Positions 8,539 to 18,958 are shown, numbered from the stretch's first letter. The stretch is 64,000 nt of DNA from Caballeronia sp. GAFFF1 (GCF_023630705.1 NZ_JALQEM010000001.1:105361-169360), one strand, 5' to 3'. Numbers and translations are program-made. The notes: generated by a model from the sequence alone, not told the origin.

Positions 8539-9725
8539 AGCGTGTTCAAAGCGTGGTCGAGACGGTCGAGGTCTTCGCGGCTATGCGCGGCGGAAAGCGA
8601 AATGCGCAGGCGCGACGTGCCCGACGGAACCGTCGGCGGTCGAATGGCGGGCACCCAAAGTCCGTGCGCGTCGAGCGCGGCGGCGATGGCGAGCGTTTCG
8701 TCGTTGCCGCCGATCACGAGCGGCTGCACTGCGGTCTCCGAATCCACCGGAAGCCAGCGCGTGCGCTTCAGCATGGCGCGCGTGATGTCGATGAGCGTGG
8801 CGAGATGCGCGCGGCGCGCGTCGCCTTCATCGCCCGCAATGATACGGATACTCGCCGACACCGCATGCGCGACCGCAGGCGGCGAAGCCGTCGTGAAGAT
8901 ATACGGACGCGCGCGCTGCACGAGCCATTCGATGACGGTGGCGTGCGCAGCGACGAACGCGCCCGCCACGCCCGCCGCCTTCCCGAGCGTGCCCACATAG
9001 ACGAGATGCGGCGAGCGCAGCGCGAAGTGCGCGAGCGCGCCGCGACCTTGCGGGCCGAGCACGCCGAAGCCGTGCGCGTCGTCGACGACGAGCCACGCGC
9101 CGTACTTCTGCGCCAGTTCGACGAGACCCGCGAGCGGCGCAATGTCGCCGTCCATGCTGAAGACCGTGTCGGTGACGATGAGTTTCGTCGCGGTCTCGTC
9201 GCGCGAGGCGTCCAGCATGGCGTCGAGCGCGGCGAGGTCCGCGTGCGGATAAATCTGCGTTTGCGCGCGGGAAAGCCGCGCGCCGTCGATCAGCGAAGCG
9301 TGATTCAGCGCGTCCGAGAACACGAGCGTGCCGCGCCCGGCCAGCGTCGTGAGCACGGCGAGATTCGCCATGTAGCCGGTGCTGAAGTAGAGCGCCCGAG
9401 GATCGTCGACGAAGCCGCCCGAGAACGCGGCCAGATCGTCTTCGAGTCGAGCATGAGCGCGCGAATGACCGCCGAGCAGATGCGAACCGCCGCTGCCCGC
9501 GCCGTAAAGCGCAGCGCCTTCGGCGAGCGCCGCGCGGATCGCTTCGTGCGCCGCGAGGCCGAGATAGTCGTTGCTCGCGAAGCCGATCATCGCGCGGCCA
9601 TCGACGGTCATATGCGCCGAATTCGCGCCGTCGATGATCCTGCGACGGCGGCGCAGTCCGCGTGCGTCGATATCGGCGAGCCCTTGTTTCAGCGTGTCGA
9701 AAAGCGCCTGCGTGGTGTCGTTCAT
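8535..9725 (-). CDS. bioF: 8-amino-7-oxononanoate synthase
   Basis: 396-residue PLP-dependent alpha-oxoamine synthase that condenses pimeloyl-ACP or pimeloyl-CoA with L-alanine. Visible family features are [32 protein letters not shown] (Asp/His near 215-218) and the PLP lysine in VGTLGKAAG (about 249). I start at the ATG at 9725, which overlaps the bioA stop as ATGA. The same frame remains open upstream to 10247, but that is Arg-rich shadow of bioA. No bioC or bioH is in the window. Confidence 0.97.
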   Translation of the reverse strand: MNDTTQALFDTLKQGLADIDARGLRRRRRIIDGANSAHMTVDGRAMIGFASNDYLGLAAHEAIRAALAEGAALYGAGSGGSHLLGGHSRAHARLEDDLAAFSGGFVDDPRALYFSTGYMANLAVLTTLAGRGTLVFSDALNHASLIDGARLSRAQTQIYPHADLAALDAMLDASRDETATKLIVTDTVFSMDGDIAPLAGLVELAQKYGAWLVVDDAHGFGVLGPQGRGALAHFALRSPHLVYVGTLGKAAGVAGAFVAAHATVIEWLVQRARPYIFTTASPPAVAHAVSASIRIIAGDEGDARRAHLATLIDITRAMLKRTRWLPVDSETAVQPLVIGGNDETLAIAAALDAHGLWVPAIRPPTVPSGTSRLRISLSAAHSREDLDRLDHALNTL

Positions 9726-11029
9726 GCGGCGCACTCCGCGAGCGTGGCGTCGAGCGTATCGAGCGTGCGGTGCGCCAGCAGCGCGAGTTCGTCGTCGGAG
9801 AGAATGTACGGCGGCATCATGTACACCGTCTTGCCGATGGGACGCATCAGCAGTTCTCGCTGCAACGCGTTTGCGAAAAAGCGGCGCGAGAACGCGGCAT
9901 CTTCGGTATCGACATCGAATGCGAAGATCGTGCCGCGCTCGCGGAAGTTGCGCGTGCGCGCGTGCTTCGCGAGCGGATGCAACGCTTCGCGCAGCAGCGC
10001 CGACTTGCACCGGTTTTCGGCGAGCACGTTCGCGCTTTCGAACAAGTCGAGCGTCGCGAGCGCGGCGCGGCACGCGAGCGGATTGCCCGTGTACGAATGC
10101 GAATGCAGAAAGCCGCGCGTGATGTCGTCGTCGTAGAAGGCGGCGTAGATTGCATCGCGCGTGAGCACGAGCGAAAGCGGCAGATAGCCGCCGCTGATGC
10201 CCTTCGACAGGCACACGAAGTCCGGCCACACGCCCGCCTGCTCGCACGCGAAGAAGGTGCCGGTGCGCCCACAGCCGACCGCGATTTCATCGGCGATCAG
10301 ATGCACGCCGAACTCGTCGCACAGCGCGCGCAGGCGCGTGAGATACGACGCGTCGTACATCGCCATGCCGGCCGCGCACTGCACGAGCGGCTCGACGATC
10401 ACGGCGGCAAGATGCGCCGCGCGTTCGGTGAACAGCGCGCGCATCGCTTCGATCGCCTCGTCCACGCCCGCCGACGCCGGCGATGCGACCACATGCGCGT
10501 GGCGAATCAGCGGATCGTAAGCGTCCTTGAAGAGCGCGACGTCCGTCACGCCGAGCGCGCCGATGGTCTCGCCGTGATAGCTGTTCGCGAGACACGCGAA
10601 TTCGCGCTTCTCGCTCTGGCCGCGATTGCGCCAGAAGTGAAAGCTCATCTTCAGCGCGATCTCGACCGCCGAAGCGCCGTCCGACGCGAAGAACGCGTGG
10701 CCGAGCGTCTTCTGCGTGAGCGCGGAAAGACGCTCCGCCAGTTCGACGGCGCTCGCGTGCGTGCAGCCCGCGAGCATCGCGTGTTCGAGCGTGTCGAGCT
10801 GATCCTTGAGCGCGCGGTTGATGTCGGGATTCGCGTGGCCGAAAAGATTGACCCACCACGAACTGATGGCGTCGAGATAGCGGTTGCCCGCCGGATCGTA
10901 GAGCCACGCGCCCTTGCCGCGTGCGATCGGTACGAGCGGCATGCGCTCGTGATGCTTCATCTGGGTACACGGGTGCCACACGGCGGCGAGCGAACGCGCG
11001 ACCCAGTCTTGATTGGCTTCTGTGTTCAA
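9722..11029 (-). CDS. bioA: Adenosylmethionine-8-amino-7-oxononanoate aminotransferase (DAPA synthase)
   Basis: A 435-residue class-III PLP aminotransferase converting KAPA to DAPA with SAM as amino donor. BioA features are [12 protein letters not shown] at the N-terminus, [42 protein letters not shown] and the PLP lysine in [14 protein letters not shown]. Translation most likely starts at the TTG at 11029 (TTG AAC ACA GAA), because GGGAG lies at ideal distance upstream and this gives the normal family N-terminus; the in-frame ATG at 11128 would add a non-conserved Arg-rich stretch. It is the first gene of the biotin operon. Confidence 0.95.
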   Translation of the reverse strand: MNTEANQDWVARSLAAVWHPCTQMKHHERMPLVPIARGKGAWLYDPAGNRYLDAISSWWVNLFGHANPDINRALKDQLDTLEHAMLAGCTHASAVELAERLSALTQKTLGHAFFASDGASAVEIALKMSFHFWRNRGQSEKREFACLANSYHGETIGALGVTDVALFKDAYDPLIRHAHVVASPASAGVDEAIEAMRALFTERAAHLAAVIVEPLVQCAAGMAMYDASYLTRLRALCDEFGVHLIADEIAVGCGRTGTFFACEQAGVWPDFVCLSKGISGGYLPLSLVLTRDAIYAAFYDDDITRGFLHSHSYTGNPLACRAALATLDLFESANVLAENRCKSALLREALHPLAKHARTRNFRERGTIFAFDVDTEDAAFSRRFFANALQRELLMRPIGKTVYMMPPYILSDDELALLAHRTLDTLDATLAECAA

Positions 11030-11270
11030 AACGGCTCCCAGGCCCGCGCGAACGCGAGCCGGCACATCGGGCAGGCGCGGCGGCCTGCGCTTTTCGAGGA
11101 AACTGCGCGAGACTTTCGCACGCTCCAATTATCCCGAAAATGCGCGCGGCCTTCGCTTTTCGCCCACCTTTTGGACATTGCAGCCGCGCGCATCCAAAGT
11201 GCGAAAACGCGCTTTCGCCCGCAACTTCGCTGAACGCGACGGCTAATCGTAGGATCGCCGTCGTAAGATG

Positions 11271-11297
11271 CAAAAACGCCGGCGCAGCGGCCGGCGT
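11271..11297 (-). terminator. Intrinsic terminator of the exported hydrolase gene
   Basis: On the minus strand, complementary 7-bp arms (CGCCGGC/GCCGGCG) around a 6-nt loop are followed by five T residues. It lies just downstream of the hydrolase stop at 11321 and upstream of the bioA leader. Confidence 0.75.
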
Positions 11298-11320
11298 CGT
11301 TCGAAGCGTGACCTGCGCGT

Positions 11321-12565
11321 TCAGCGCGAGGCCGTCTGCGTGTCCGCGCTGTTGTTCTTCCAGACCACCGCGTTATCGACCGCGTAAAGCCTGCACGGGT
11401 CGCTGCTCTGCTTCTGGCAACCGGCAATGGCCACCGCCATCGGATCGTCGCCGCCTTCGGCCCACGACCACGCGCCCGAGTCGGAGACGGCGAACGCGCG
11501 GCTCGAATACTGGCTCAGGAAATTGCGATACCCGGCGCGGCCGGCTTCATCGACGAACGGCACGGACTGCACGGCGTCGAGGCTCGCGAAATCCGTGGCG
11601 TTCGGCGCGTGCGGCTCCGCGACCTCGTACTGCACGGCGGTCGGCATGCCGACTTGCGCGAGAAACGCCTTCACGCGCGGCCACCAGATTTGCACGCCGT
11701 CGCGATCGCCCACCAGACGGTGCGCGTCGTTCTTGTAGTTGCCGAAGTCGATCATGTTCGACCGCGCGCCGTGCGAGACGAAAGCCGTGTACATCTGCGA
11801 CGCGAGATCGCCCGGCCAGACCGAATCGTTATCGCCGTACAGCCACAGCGACGGCAGGCGGACATTTTCGCCATACGCGCCGAAGGCATCGACGAGATTC
11901 TTCTGCCAGCCCGCGCATTCGTCCTGCCGCAAGCCGCCCGAGAAATTGATGAGACCGCGCACGCCCGGCGCGGCGAGCGCATCGCGCGCGCCGTAGGCGA
12001 TGGTCGTCAGCCCGCCGTGCGACGTGCCCGCGACCACGATATGCGTCTTGTCGATGTAAGGCTGCGCGCTCATGTACTCGACGGTCGCGGCGACATCGCG
12101 CGCCTGGGCAAAACCGTTGGCTTCGACGTTGCAGCCGTGGCCCGCATAGTCGCCGCCGGAGCCCGCGAAGCCGCGGCGGTTCGGCACCACGACGACATAG
12201 CCGTGACGCACGAACTCGCGCGCGAGCGCGACCGGCCGGTTGCGCGGCTGCGCGTGCGAATCCCCGGGGAGCTTGCCGTGATTGAAGACGATCATCGGGA
12301 ACGGGCCCGCGCCGTCCGGCTTGAAGACGGTGGTTTCGAGCGCGATGTCGTCTTCCGGCACCTCGATGACCGTTTCGTTCAGGCCATTCGCGACGACCGG
12401 CAGCCGCGCGTCGAGCGCATCCGGAATCTGGCTGAAGACGGGTGCCGTGAGCCCCTCGGATTGGCGGATGCCGCCGATCGGTTCGGCGTGGACGACGGAC
12501 GCGACGAACGACGCCGCGAGCGAGCACGCCATGCTGCATCCGACCAACCAGGTTCTGATCGCCAT
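11321..12565 (-). CDS. Exported alpha/beta hydrolase (dienelactone-hydrolase/acyl-peptidase-like)
   Basis: 414 residues with a signal peptide (MAIRTWLVG, hydrophobic core, VVHA-EP cleavage site), so the enzyme acts in the periplasm or outside. The body is an alpha/beta hydrolase: oxyanion region VFNHGKLPGDSHAQ, strand GYVVVVPNRRGFAGS, nucleophile elbow VVAGTSHGGLTT, an acid candidate in WLYGDNDSVWPGD and a histidine candidate in NYKNDAHRLVGDRDG. A C-terminal part of about 90 residues with two cysteines (CQKQSSDPC) is not part of the core fold. It appears monocistronic. Substrate unknown; esterase or peptidase activity is possible. Confidence 0.75.
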   Translation of the reverse strand: MAIRTWLVGCSMACSLAASFVASVVHAEPIGGIRQSEGLTAPVFSQIPDALDARLPVVANGLNETVIEVPEDDIALETTVFKPDGAGPFPMIVFNHGKLPGDSHAQPRNRPVALAREFVRHGYVVVVPNRRGFAGSGGDYAGHGCNVEANGFAQARDVAATVEYMSAQPYIDKTHIVVAGTSHGGLTTIAYGARDALAAPGVRGLINFSGGLRQDECAGWQKNLVDAFGAYGENVRLPSLWLYGDNDSVWPGDLASQMYTAFVSHGARSNMIDFGNYKNDAHRLVGDRDGVQIWWPRVKAFLAQVGMPTAVQYEVAEPHAPNATDFASLDAVQSVPFVDEAGRAGYRNFLSQYSSRAFAVSDSGAWSWAEGGDDPMAVAIAGCQKQSSDPCRLYAVDNAVVWKNNSADTQTASR

Positions 12566-12890
12566 CCGTGAACTCCGACCGCACTCGAATCAATGTCTTG
12601 ATATGACGCGGTTCCGAAATCGCCGGTTGAAGTCACAAGCTGGCCGCGCTGCTGAGATGAGCAGTGTCGAATGCCGGGCGTTGGAGTCATGCCTCGAAAA
12701 GGCATGACAAATGGCTTCAGACTGGAAAAAACGGGTTGCCGCATTGGGCCGGGCGCGTGAATGACAGCGCCCTGACGCAAACACAGATTACCCGTTCAAA
12801 ATTGCACTGCACAATAAAGGAAACCCCGTAACAGCTTAATCTGAAAGGAGAAGTTCAGGAAATAAATACCGTCTTATTTTAAGTGACGAT
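12566..12890. other. Intergenic region with a perfect inverted repeat
   Basis: 325 bp. It holds a perfect 9-bp inverted repeat, GTCATGCCT/AGGCATGAC, at 12686-12708 with a 5-nt loop, and a markedly AT-rich stretch at about 12785-12890 next to the ychJ stop. I see no coding sequence. The inverted repeat is about 120 bp upstream of the exported hydrolase start and could be an operator or mRNA hairpin. Confidence 0.4.
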
Positions 12891-13310
12891 TTACTTTTCG
12901 ATGGTGTCGCCGTCGATATAAATCCAGTGGCTTTCGGAATTGCGCGTGAAACGGCTCGCTTCGTGCAGCCGATGCGCGCGCCCGCCGACTTTAAATCGCG
13001 CGACGAATTCGACTTCTTCGCGATTGCCGTCGATGACCGTGTGCCGTTTGATCTGCAAGCCGAGCCAGCGCGTGCCGTCGCCGGACGCGTCGAGATCGGG
13101 CGGACAGGTTTTCGCGTCCCATGTCGCGCGCAGATAGGCGGTGTCGCCGAGCACATAGGCCGTGTAGCGCGAGCGCATGAGTTCGATCGCGTTCGCCGGA
13201 AAAGCGCCACCTTCGATGAAGCGGCCGCAGCAGTCCGCATAGCGCGGCGCGCGCGCGTTCGGGCGCTGCGACGGCGACGCGCCGCCGCATGGACACTCGA
13301 CCGGCTTCAT
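12891..13310 (-). CDS. YchJ-family protein (UPF0225, SEC-C-type motif)
   Basis: 139 residues of the YchJ family. The N-terminal cysteine cluster CPCGG...YADCCGRFIEGG resembles a metal-binding SEC-C motif, followed by the signature LMRSRYTAYVLGDTAYLRATWD and a C-terminal NTF2-like part ending ESHWIYIDGD. E. coli YchJ carries a second C-terminal SEC-C motif that is missing here, so this is the short form. Its ATG overlaps the GST stop (ATGA). The molecular function of the family is unknown. Confidence 0.85.
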   Translation of the reverse strand: MKPVECPCGGASPSQRPNARAPRYADCCGRFIEGGAFPANAIELMRSRYTAYVLGDTAYLRATWDAKTCPPDLDASGDGTRWLGLQIKRHTVIDGNREEVEFVARFKVGGRAHRLHEASRFTRNSESHWIYIDGDTIEK

Positions 13311-13915
13311 GCGTCGACTCCCGGCATCTCGACATGGCCCGGCTCATCGCGCACGCGATCCAGCCACGCGCGAATGGCCGGATAGCGCGACAGATCGAGA
13401 CCCGCTTCGTCGGCCACATGCGTGTAGGCGTAGAGCGCGATGTCGGCCACCGTGTAGCGCTCGCCGACAAGGAACGTGCGCGCCGCGAGATGCTGCTCCA
13501 TCACGTCGAGCGCGCGATACGAACCGGCGGTCTTTTCGGGCAGACGCGGATCGTCGGGCTGCTTGAGAAACTCGCGGATGAAGCGCGCCACCGCGACATA
13601 CGGCTCGTGGCTGTACTGCTCGAAGAACATCCATTGCAGCACTTGCGCGCGTTCAAGGCGATCGTTCGGAAGCAGCGCGGAGCCTTCGGCGAGATAGCAG
13701 AGAATGGCGTCGGATTCGGAGAGCGTCGTCGCTTCGTCGATGACAAGCACCGGCACCTTGCCGTTCGGGTTCAGCTTGCGGAAGGCGTCGGTGCGCGTCG
13801 CGCCCTGCATCATATCGACTTCATGCCAGACATAGGGCAAGTTCAGTTGTTCGAGCGCGAGCCGCACCTTGTAGCAGTTGCCGGACGCTGCCACGCCGTG
13901 CACGTGATAAGTCAC
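13307..13915 (-). CDS. Glutathione S-transferase family protein
   Basis: 202 residues with the two GST domains: an N-terminal thioredoxin-like part (YHVHGVAASGNCYKVRLALEQL, NGKVPVLVID with the cis-proline, and LSESDAILCYLA that binds glutathione) and an all-helical C-terminal part. I start at the GTG at 13915, because AAGGAG is nine bases upstream and the frame above it encodes non-conserved sequence overlapping the SDR gene. It lies 28 bp after the SDR and overlaps YchJ. A detoxification role is inferred from family. Confidence 0.88.
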   Translation of the reverse strand: MTYHVHGVAASGNCYKVRLALEQLNLPYVWHEVDMMQGATRTDAFRKLNPNGKVPVLVIDEATTLSESDAILCYLAEGSALLPNDRLERAQVLQWMFFEQYSHEPYVAVARFIREFLKQPDDPRLPEKTAGSYRALDVMEQHLAARTFLVGERYTVADIALYAYTHVADEAGLDLSRYPAIRAWLDRVRDEPGHVEMPGVDA

Positions 13916-13943
13916 TTCCCGATTCTCCTTGTCATGGCGCGGC

Positions 13944-14621
13944 TCACCAGTCGAGCCGCGTGCCGTCGTACTGAATGAAGCGGCCGTTGTACTCGTCGCG
14001 CAGCGCGTGCGCCTCTGCAATGACGGCGCGCATGCCGGTGACGCTGCGCGCCACGTCGATGGCCGCGGACGGTCCGCCCATCTCCGTGCGCACCCAGCCC
14101 GGATGCAGCGCGAGGCACGCGGAATGTCGCGACTGCACCGATGCTACCTTCAGCGCCGAGTTGAGCGCCGCCTTGCTCGCGCGATACAGCCAGCCGGTCG
14201 TGCCGCTCGCCTCGCCGATGCTGCCCATCTTGCTCGACACGACGGCGAGCACGCCCTGCGCGGCATCGACGAGCGGCAGCAGCACGGGCATCAGTTGCAT
14301 CGGGCCGCGCACGTTAGTGTGCATGACGTGGTCGAAGTCCTCGGCGCTGATGGTCTCGACGCCTTCGGTGCGCGGGCCGTAGACACCGGACACGATGATC
14401 GCCGCATCGAGCCGCTCTTCGTCGAGCTGCCACGCGAGCGCGGCGATCTGCTCCGGCTGCGTGACGTCGAGCGAAAAGGTCTGCGCGCCCAGCGCATCGA
14501 GCGCGGAGAGGGCGGCTTTGTCGCGCGCGGTGGCGAGCACGCGCCAGCCGTCGCGCGCATATTGACGCACGAATTCGTGGCCGATGCCGCGAGACGCGCC
14601 GAGAATCAGAGCGGTTTTCAT
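13944..14621 (-). CDS. Short-chain dehydrogenase/reductase
   Basis: 225-residue SDR. The cofactor motif GASRGIG is at about 8-14, NAG is replaced by VSGVYG, and the active site reads serine (VVSSKMGS) then YRASKAAL. The length and the VSGVYGPRTEG segment match the C-factor-like SDR subgroup. The substrate is not predictable. It follows the thiolase by 22 bp in a six-gene minus-strand run from aceK to ychJ. Confidence 0.88.
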   Translation of the reverse strand: MKTALILGASRGIGHEFVRQYARDGWRVLATARDKAALSALDALGAQTFSLDVTQPEQIAALAWQLDEERLDAAIIVSGVYGPRTEGVETISAEDFDHVMHTNVRGPMQLMPVLLPLVDAAQGVLAVVSSKMGSIGEASGTTGWLYRASKAALNSALKVASVQSRHSACLALHPGWVRTEMGGPSAAIDVARSVTGMRAVIAEAHALRDEYNGRFIQYDGTRLDW

Positions 14622-14643
14622 CAGTCGTCCTTTGTTGTCTGCC

Positions 14644-15837
14644 TCAAACGAGTTCGATGCCCATTGCCGTCGCTTCTCCGCCGCCGATGCACAGCGTCGC
14701 CACGCCGCGCTTTCCGCCGCGCGCGCGCAATGCGCCGATCAACGTCACGAGAATACGCGCACCCGACGCGCCGATCGGATGCCCGAGCGCGCACGCGCCG
14801 CCGTTCACGTTGACCTTGTCGTGCGGCAGGTCGTGTTCGCGCATGGCGGCCATCGTCACGACGGCGAAGGCTTCGTTGATCTCGTACAGATCGACATCGT
14901 TCGCGCGCCAGCCGTTCTTATCGAACAGTTTGCGGATTGCGCCGACGGGCGCGGTCGTGAAGAGCGCCGGCTGCTGCGCGAACGTGCTGTGTCCGACGAC
15001 ACGCGCAATCGGCGTCGCGCCGAGGCGCTTCGCGGTCGATTCGCGCATCATCACCAGCGCGGCCGCGCCATCCGATATCGACGACGAATTCGCCGCCGTC
15101 ACGGTGCCTTCCTTCGCGAACGCCGGCTTCAGCGACGGAATCTTCTCGATGTTCGCCTTGAACGGCTGCTCGTCGCGATCGATCACGGTATCGCCCTTCC
15201 TGCCCGCCACCGTGACCGGCGCGATCTCCCACGCGAACGAACCGTCCTCGTTCGCGCGTCGCGCGCGGCGCAGCGATTCCACCGCGAACGCATCCTGCGA
15301 TTCGCGCGAGAACGCATACGACGACGCGCACTGTTCCGCGAACGTGCCCATCAGGCGGCCTTTTTCGTACGCGTCTTCGAGGCCGTCCAGGAACATGTGA
15401 TCGAGCACCTGCCCGTGTCCCATGCGCATGCCGCCGCGCGCCTTCGGCAGCAGATACGGCGCGTTCGTCATGCTTTCCATGCCGCCCGCGACCATCACGT
15501 CCGCCGAGCCGGCGAGCAGCATGTCGTGCGCGAACATGGCGGCGCGCATGCCGGAGCCGCACATCTTGTTGATGGTCGTGCAACCGGTCGAAAGCGGCAA
15601 GCCCGCGCCGAGCGCCGCCTGTCGCGCGGGCGCCTGGCCAAGTCCTGCGGGCAGCACGCAGCCCATGATCGCTTCGTCGATCTGCCCGGGGTTGAGGCCC
15701 GCGCGTTCCACTGCCGCGCGAATGGCGGCTGCGCCCAGTTGCGGCGCCGTCAGCGCGACGAAGTCGCCCTGAAACGCGGCCATCGGCGTGCGCGCGGCCG
15801 AAACGATAAGTACCGGATTATCTTGTGTCTCACTCAT
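14644..15837 (-). CDS. Acetyl-CoA C-acyltransferase (thiolase)
   Basis: 397 residues, the size of biosynthetic or degradative thiolases that interconvert two acetyl-CoA and acetoacetyl-CoA. The nucleophilic cysteine is in KMCGSGMRA (Cys about 93), the histidine is in NGGACALGHPIGASG (about 353), and the second catalytic cysteine is in LCIGGGEATAMGIE (about 383). EINEAFAV is also present. The start overlaps the carbonic anhydrase stop by 8 bp, so the two genes are coupled. It could serve ketone-body, PHB or amino-acid metabolism; the context does not decide. Confidence 0.92.
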   Translation of the reverse strand: MSETQDNPVLIVSAARTPMAAFQGDFVALTAPQLGAAAIRAAVERAGLNPGQIDEAIMGCVLPAGLGQAPARQAALGAGLPLSTGCTTINKMCGSGMRAAMFAHDMLLAGSADVMVAGGMESMTNAPYLLPKARGGMRMGHGQVLDHMFLDGLEDAYEKGRLMGTFAEQCASSYAFSRESQDAFAVESLRRARRANEDGSFAWEIAPVTVAGRKGDTVIDRDEQPFKANIEKIPSLKPAFAKEGTVTAANSSSISDGAAALVMMRESTAKRLGATPIARVVGHSTFAQQPALFTTAPVGAIRKLFDKNGWRANDVDLYEINEAFAVVTMAAMREHDLPHDKVNVNGGACALGHPIGASGARILVTLIGALRARGGKRGVATLCIGGGEATAMGIELV

Positions 15838-16606
15838 GTTTTAGCTCCTGAATGACGCCCTGAATGACAGAAGGAACATCGCCGAGACGCGCCGCGTCGG
15901 ACGCGATCACGTCGTTTTCCGCTGCGTGTGCGCCGTCGCGCTTCAGCGCGGCGAGGCACGATTGATACGTCGAATCCACTTTCTCCTGCGCGCTGATCAT
16001 CATGCCCAGATTGCGCAGACGGCCGTCGTGAACGCCGTAGGTCCAGCCATGCACGGTGAGCGCCTGCCCGCGCGACCAGGCGTCGTTGACGACGGTGGTG
16101 CGGCATACGTTGAGCGTCTGCTCGATGGTGTTCAGTTCGACGAGCCTGCGATGCCGCGCTTCGCCCATCGGCCATTCGTCGAGCAAGGCGGCGTGTTTCT
16201 CGCGCACGTCCTCGACATGGCGCAGCCAGTTGTCCGCGAGGCCCACGCGCCGGCCGACGAGCGCCGCGCCCACGCCCGAGCAGCCGTAATGACCGACGAC
16301 CATGATGTGCTTGACCTTCAGCATGTCGACGGCGAACTGGATCACCGAGAGGCAGTTGAGGTCCGAATGCACGACCACGTTCGCAATGTTCCGATGCACG
16401 AACACCTCGCCCGGCGGCAAACCGATGATCTGGTTCGCGGGCACGCGCGAGTCCGAGCAGCCGATCCACAGATACTCCGGCGCTTGTTGATGCGCGAGCC
16501 GCTCGAAGAAATCGGCGTCTTCCGCGAGCTTGCGCGTAACCCAGTTCTGATTGTTCTCGAACAGATGAACGAGGGGATGGGTGGCTTCGTTGTGTCGGTC
16601 AGTCAT
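15830..16606 (-). CDS. can: Beta-class carbonic anhydrase
   Basis: 258-residue cytoplasmic zinc enzyme that hydrates CO2. Zinc and dyad residues are intact: WIGCSDSRVP (Cys about 50, Asp 52, Arg 54) and GHYGCSGV (His about 106, Cys 109). The C-terminal helix VDSTYQSCLAALKRDG fits the family, with an extra tail of about 30 residues that overlaps the thiolase start. It lies 35 bp after aceK. Bicarbonate supply for anaplerotic or biotin-dependent carboxylation is the usual role. Confidence 0.93.
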   Translation of the reverse strand: MTDRHNEATHPLVHLFENNQNWVTRKLAEDADFFERLAHQQAPEYLWIGCSDSRVPANQIIGLPPGEVFVHRNIANVVVHSDLNCLSVIQFAVDMLKVKHIMVVGHYGCSGVGAALVGRRVGLADNWLRHVEDVREKHAALLDEWPMGEARHRRLVELNTIEQTLNVCRTTVVNDAWSRGQALTVHGWTYGVHDGRLRNLGMMISAQEKVDSTYQSCLAALKRDGAHAAENDVIASDAARLGDVPSVIQGVIQELKHE

Positions 16607-16641
16607 GTTCGTGCTTATATAGTGTTACGAGAACGCGCGCT

Positions 16642-18435
16642 TCATGCAGCGCGCGCTGATGCCTTCTCGAATCGCTCCGGATAACGGACGCAGAACCGGA
16701 TGGCAGGTTCATAGGGAAAGAAATCGGCGATTTCGCCTTGCAGCAGTTGCTCCTTGTGACGCTGCCATAGCGCCGGGTCGAAGAGATCCGCGTGATGCCG
16801 CATGAACGCTTCGCGCACGCGAGGATCGCCGAGCAGGAACGTGCCGTACGTCTCGGGAAAGATGTCGTGCGGCCCGACGCTATACCACGGCTCGCCGGAC
16901 AACTCGTCTTCCTCGGTGCGCGGCGGCGGCACGCGGCGCACGTTGCAATCCGTCAGATATTCGATCTCGTCGTAATCGTAGAACACCACGCGCCCGTGCC
17001 GCGTGACGCCGAAGTTCTTGTACAGCATGTCGCCGGGAAAGATGTTGGCCTGCATCAACTGTTTGATGGCGTCGCCGTATTCGCGGATGCCGTGGTCGAT
17101 GTCGTCGGCGTGGCCGTTCCTCAGGAACAGATTGAGCGGCACCATGCGCCGTTCGATATACACGTGACGAATCACGAGCTTGTCGCCTTCGTATTCGATC
17201 ATCGAGGGCGCTTCTTTCTCCAGTTCGCGCATGAGCGCGTGATCGAGGCGCGCAAGCGGCAGCGCAACGCTCGAATATTCGAGCGTATCGGCCATGCGTC
17301 CCAGCCGGTCGTGCCGCTTCACGAGTTGATACTTGTCCTGAATCTTCTCGCGCGTGGTTTCCTTCGGCGGCGGGAAGGCGTCCTTGATCAGCTTGAAGAC
17401 ATACGGAAACGACGGCAGCGTGAACACGATCATCACGAGTCCCTTGATGCCGGGCGCGATGATGAACTGATCGCTCGAATGCTTCAGATGATGCAGCAAG
17501 TCGCGATAGAACAGATTCTTGCCCTGCTTTTGCAGGCCCAGCGACGTATAGATTTCCGCGTTCGGCCTGCCCGGCATGACGGTGCGCAGGAAGTGGACGT
17601 ACGCGGACGGCACTTCCATATCGACCAGAAAATACGAGTGCGCGAAGCTGAAGATGATGAGCAGTTGCTGTCGCTCGGTCAGCACCGTATCGAGCGCGAG
17701 GAGGCCGCGCGGCGTATGGCGAATGGCAATGGCGAACGGCAGCAGCGAATCGCCATGAATGATGCGCCCGATGATATATGCAGCCTTGTTGCGAAAGAAC
17801 AGCGACGAAAGCACATGAATCTGGAAATTCGGCGCGGGCGCGAAATCGCCGAAGGCATCGCGCAAGGATTGCATCACGCACTGCACGTCGCGCGTCAAAT
17901 CTTCGAACGGCGGCTCGAGCTGAAAGTTCGTGACGATACGTTCGAGCGTCGCGGCGAGGCCGTCGGTGTCCGGGTAATACGCGCGATACGTCGGCTTCGC
18001 GGCGGGCTCGTCGTTCTCGATATATTCGGTCGAAATAGCCGGGCGCACGAAGATGAAATCGTTGTTGAAGTACGAGCGATGCAGAATCTTGCAGCACACC
18101 GAATTAAAAAACGTCTCCGCGCATTCCGGCTGCCGATGCGTCGTCAACAGGCCGATGTAATGCAGCTTGATCTGCTGCCAGACGTCGTCGTCGATATGCT
18201 CGGCATCGTATTCGTCTTCGAGACGCGCCACGCATTCCGCCACGCGATCGTCATACGACGCAATGCGCTCGCGAGCCAGCCGCGCCAGCGCATGCCAGTC
18301 GCCGCGCTCGAAGAGCGTCTTCGCTTCGATGGCGGCATCGCGAAACACGCGGTAGTGGCGATCGAACCCTTCGAGCAGCGTCTCCGCGACATCGAAGCCG
18401 ATTTGCGACGAAAGCAGCTTGGGGAAATGGTTCAT
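16642..18435 (-). CDS. aceK: Isocitrate dehydrogenase kinase/phosphatase
   Basis: 597 residues, full length for AceK, the bifunctional enzyme that phosphorylates and reactivates isocitrate dehydrogenase to switch carbon between the TCA cycle and the glyoxylate shunt. Characteristic segments include [18 protein letters not shown], the nucleotide-binding region [17 protein letters not shown], and [19 protein letters not shown] with the DYD metal-binding motif. No aceA or aceB is adjacent. It is 39 bp downstream of the LiuR-like regulator on the same strand. Confidence 0.97.
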   Translation of the reverse strand: MNHFPKLLSSQIGFDVAETLLEGFDRHYRVFRDAAIEAKTLFERGDWHALARLARERIASYDDRVAECVARLEDEYDAEHIDDDVWQQIKLHYIGLLTTHRQPECAETFFNSVCCKILHRSYFNNDFIFVRPAISTEYIENDEPAAKPTYRAYYPDTDGLAATLERIVTNFQLEPPFEDLTRDVQCVMQSLRDAFGDFAPAPNFQIHVLSSLFFRNKAAYIIGRIIHGDSLLPFAIAIRHTPRGLLALDTVLTERQQLLIIFSFAHSYFLVDMEVPSAYVHFLRTVMPGRPNAEIYTSLGLQKQGKNLFYRDLLHHLKHSSDQFIIAPGIKGLVMIVFTLPSFPYVFKLIKDAFPPPKETTREKIQDKYQLVKRHDRLGRMADTLEYSSVALPLARLDHALMRELEKEAPSMIEYEGDKLVIRHVYIERRMVPLNLFLRNGHADDIDHGIREYGDAIKQLMQANIFPGDMLYKNFGVTRHGRVVFYDYDEIEYLTDCNVRRVPPPRTEEDELSGEPWYSVGPHDIFPETYGTFLLGDPRVREAFMRHHADLFDPALWQRHKEQLLQGEIADFFPYEPAIRFCVRYPERFEKASARAA

Positions 18436-18474
18436 GTCGGCGTGCGCGGGTCGTGGGTCGCGGGTCGAGTCAGA

Positions 18475-18897
18475 TCATGCGGCTTTCACTCGGCGGGCGC
18501 GCTTGTCCATGCCCGCTTCGAGCAGCGCGCGGCCTTCCTTTTCGTACGCGGCGAGCTCCGCGAGCGTCGTGTTGATGTCCTCCAGTTGCCGTTCCAGCAC
18601 TTGCCGATGCGCTGCGATGGTGTCCACGAAGCCGCGCAATTGAGCGGTCGTGCCGGTCGGCGAATCGTAAAGATCGAGCAGCGTGCGAATTTCCGAAAGC
18701 GTGAAGCCGAGCCGCTTGCCGCGCAAGGTGAGCTTCAGACGCGTGCGATCCCGCGACGAATACACGCGCCGCAAGCCGTTCGCGCCTTCGCGGCGCGGCG
18801 CGAGCAGACCCTGATCTTCGTAGAAGCGTATGGCGCGAGGCGTGATGTCGAATTCGCGCGCCAGTTCGGTGATCGAGAAATGCGTGGGCTGAGTCAT
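18475..18897 (-). CDS. liuR: MerR-family regulator, LiuR/GnyR-like
   Basis: 140 residues: an N-terminal winged helix starting FSITELAREFDITPRAIRF, the LiuR-type linker GLRRVYSSRDRTRLKLTLRG, and a C-terminal dimerisation coiled coil. LiuR-type regulators control branched-chain amino-acid and fatty-acid catabolism and sense an acyl-CoA-type signal. The gene is divergent from the MBL-fold gene; the 106-bp gap contains a matching inverted repeat. Leucine-pathway genes are not adjacent, though an HMG-CoA-lyase-like gene lies at 583-1503. The symbol reflects closest resemblance. Confidence 0.8.
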   Translation of the reverse strand: MTQPTHFSITELAREFDITPRAIRFYEDQGLLAPRREGANGLRRVYSSRDRTRLKLTLRGKRLGFTLSEIRTLLDLYDSPTGTTAQLRGFVDTIAAHRQVLERQLEDINTTLAELAAYEKEGRALLEAGMDKRARRVKAA

Positions 18898-18942
18898 CGG
18901 GAAAGCGCCGCGCGCCAGAGCGCGTCCAACGTTAGAATGACG

Positions 18943-18958
18943 TTTACGTTATCGTCAA
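18943..18958. promoter_or_regulatory. Candidate LiuR-type operator
   Basis: TTTACG-TTAT-CGTCAA is an imperfect inverted repeat of half-site TTKACG with a 4-bp spacer. It lies between the MerR regulator and the divergent MBL-fold gene and resembles published LiuR-type palindromes built on TTTACG/CGTAAA halves. Spacing suggests it overlaps a promoter core, as MerR operators do. Confidence 0.6.

Noticed and set aside
12686..12708. 9-bp inverted repeat considered as an insertion-sequence end or attachment site
   Set aside because: No transposase, integrase, target duplication or second copy is visible in the window.
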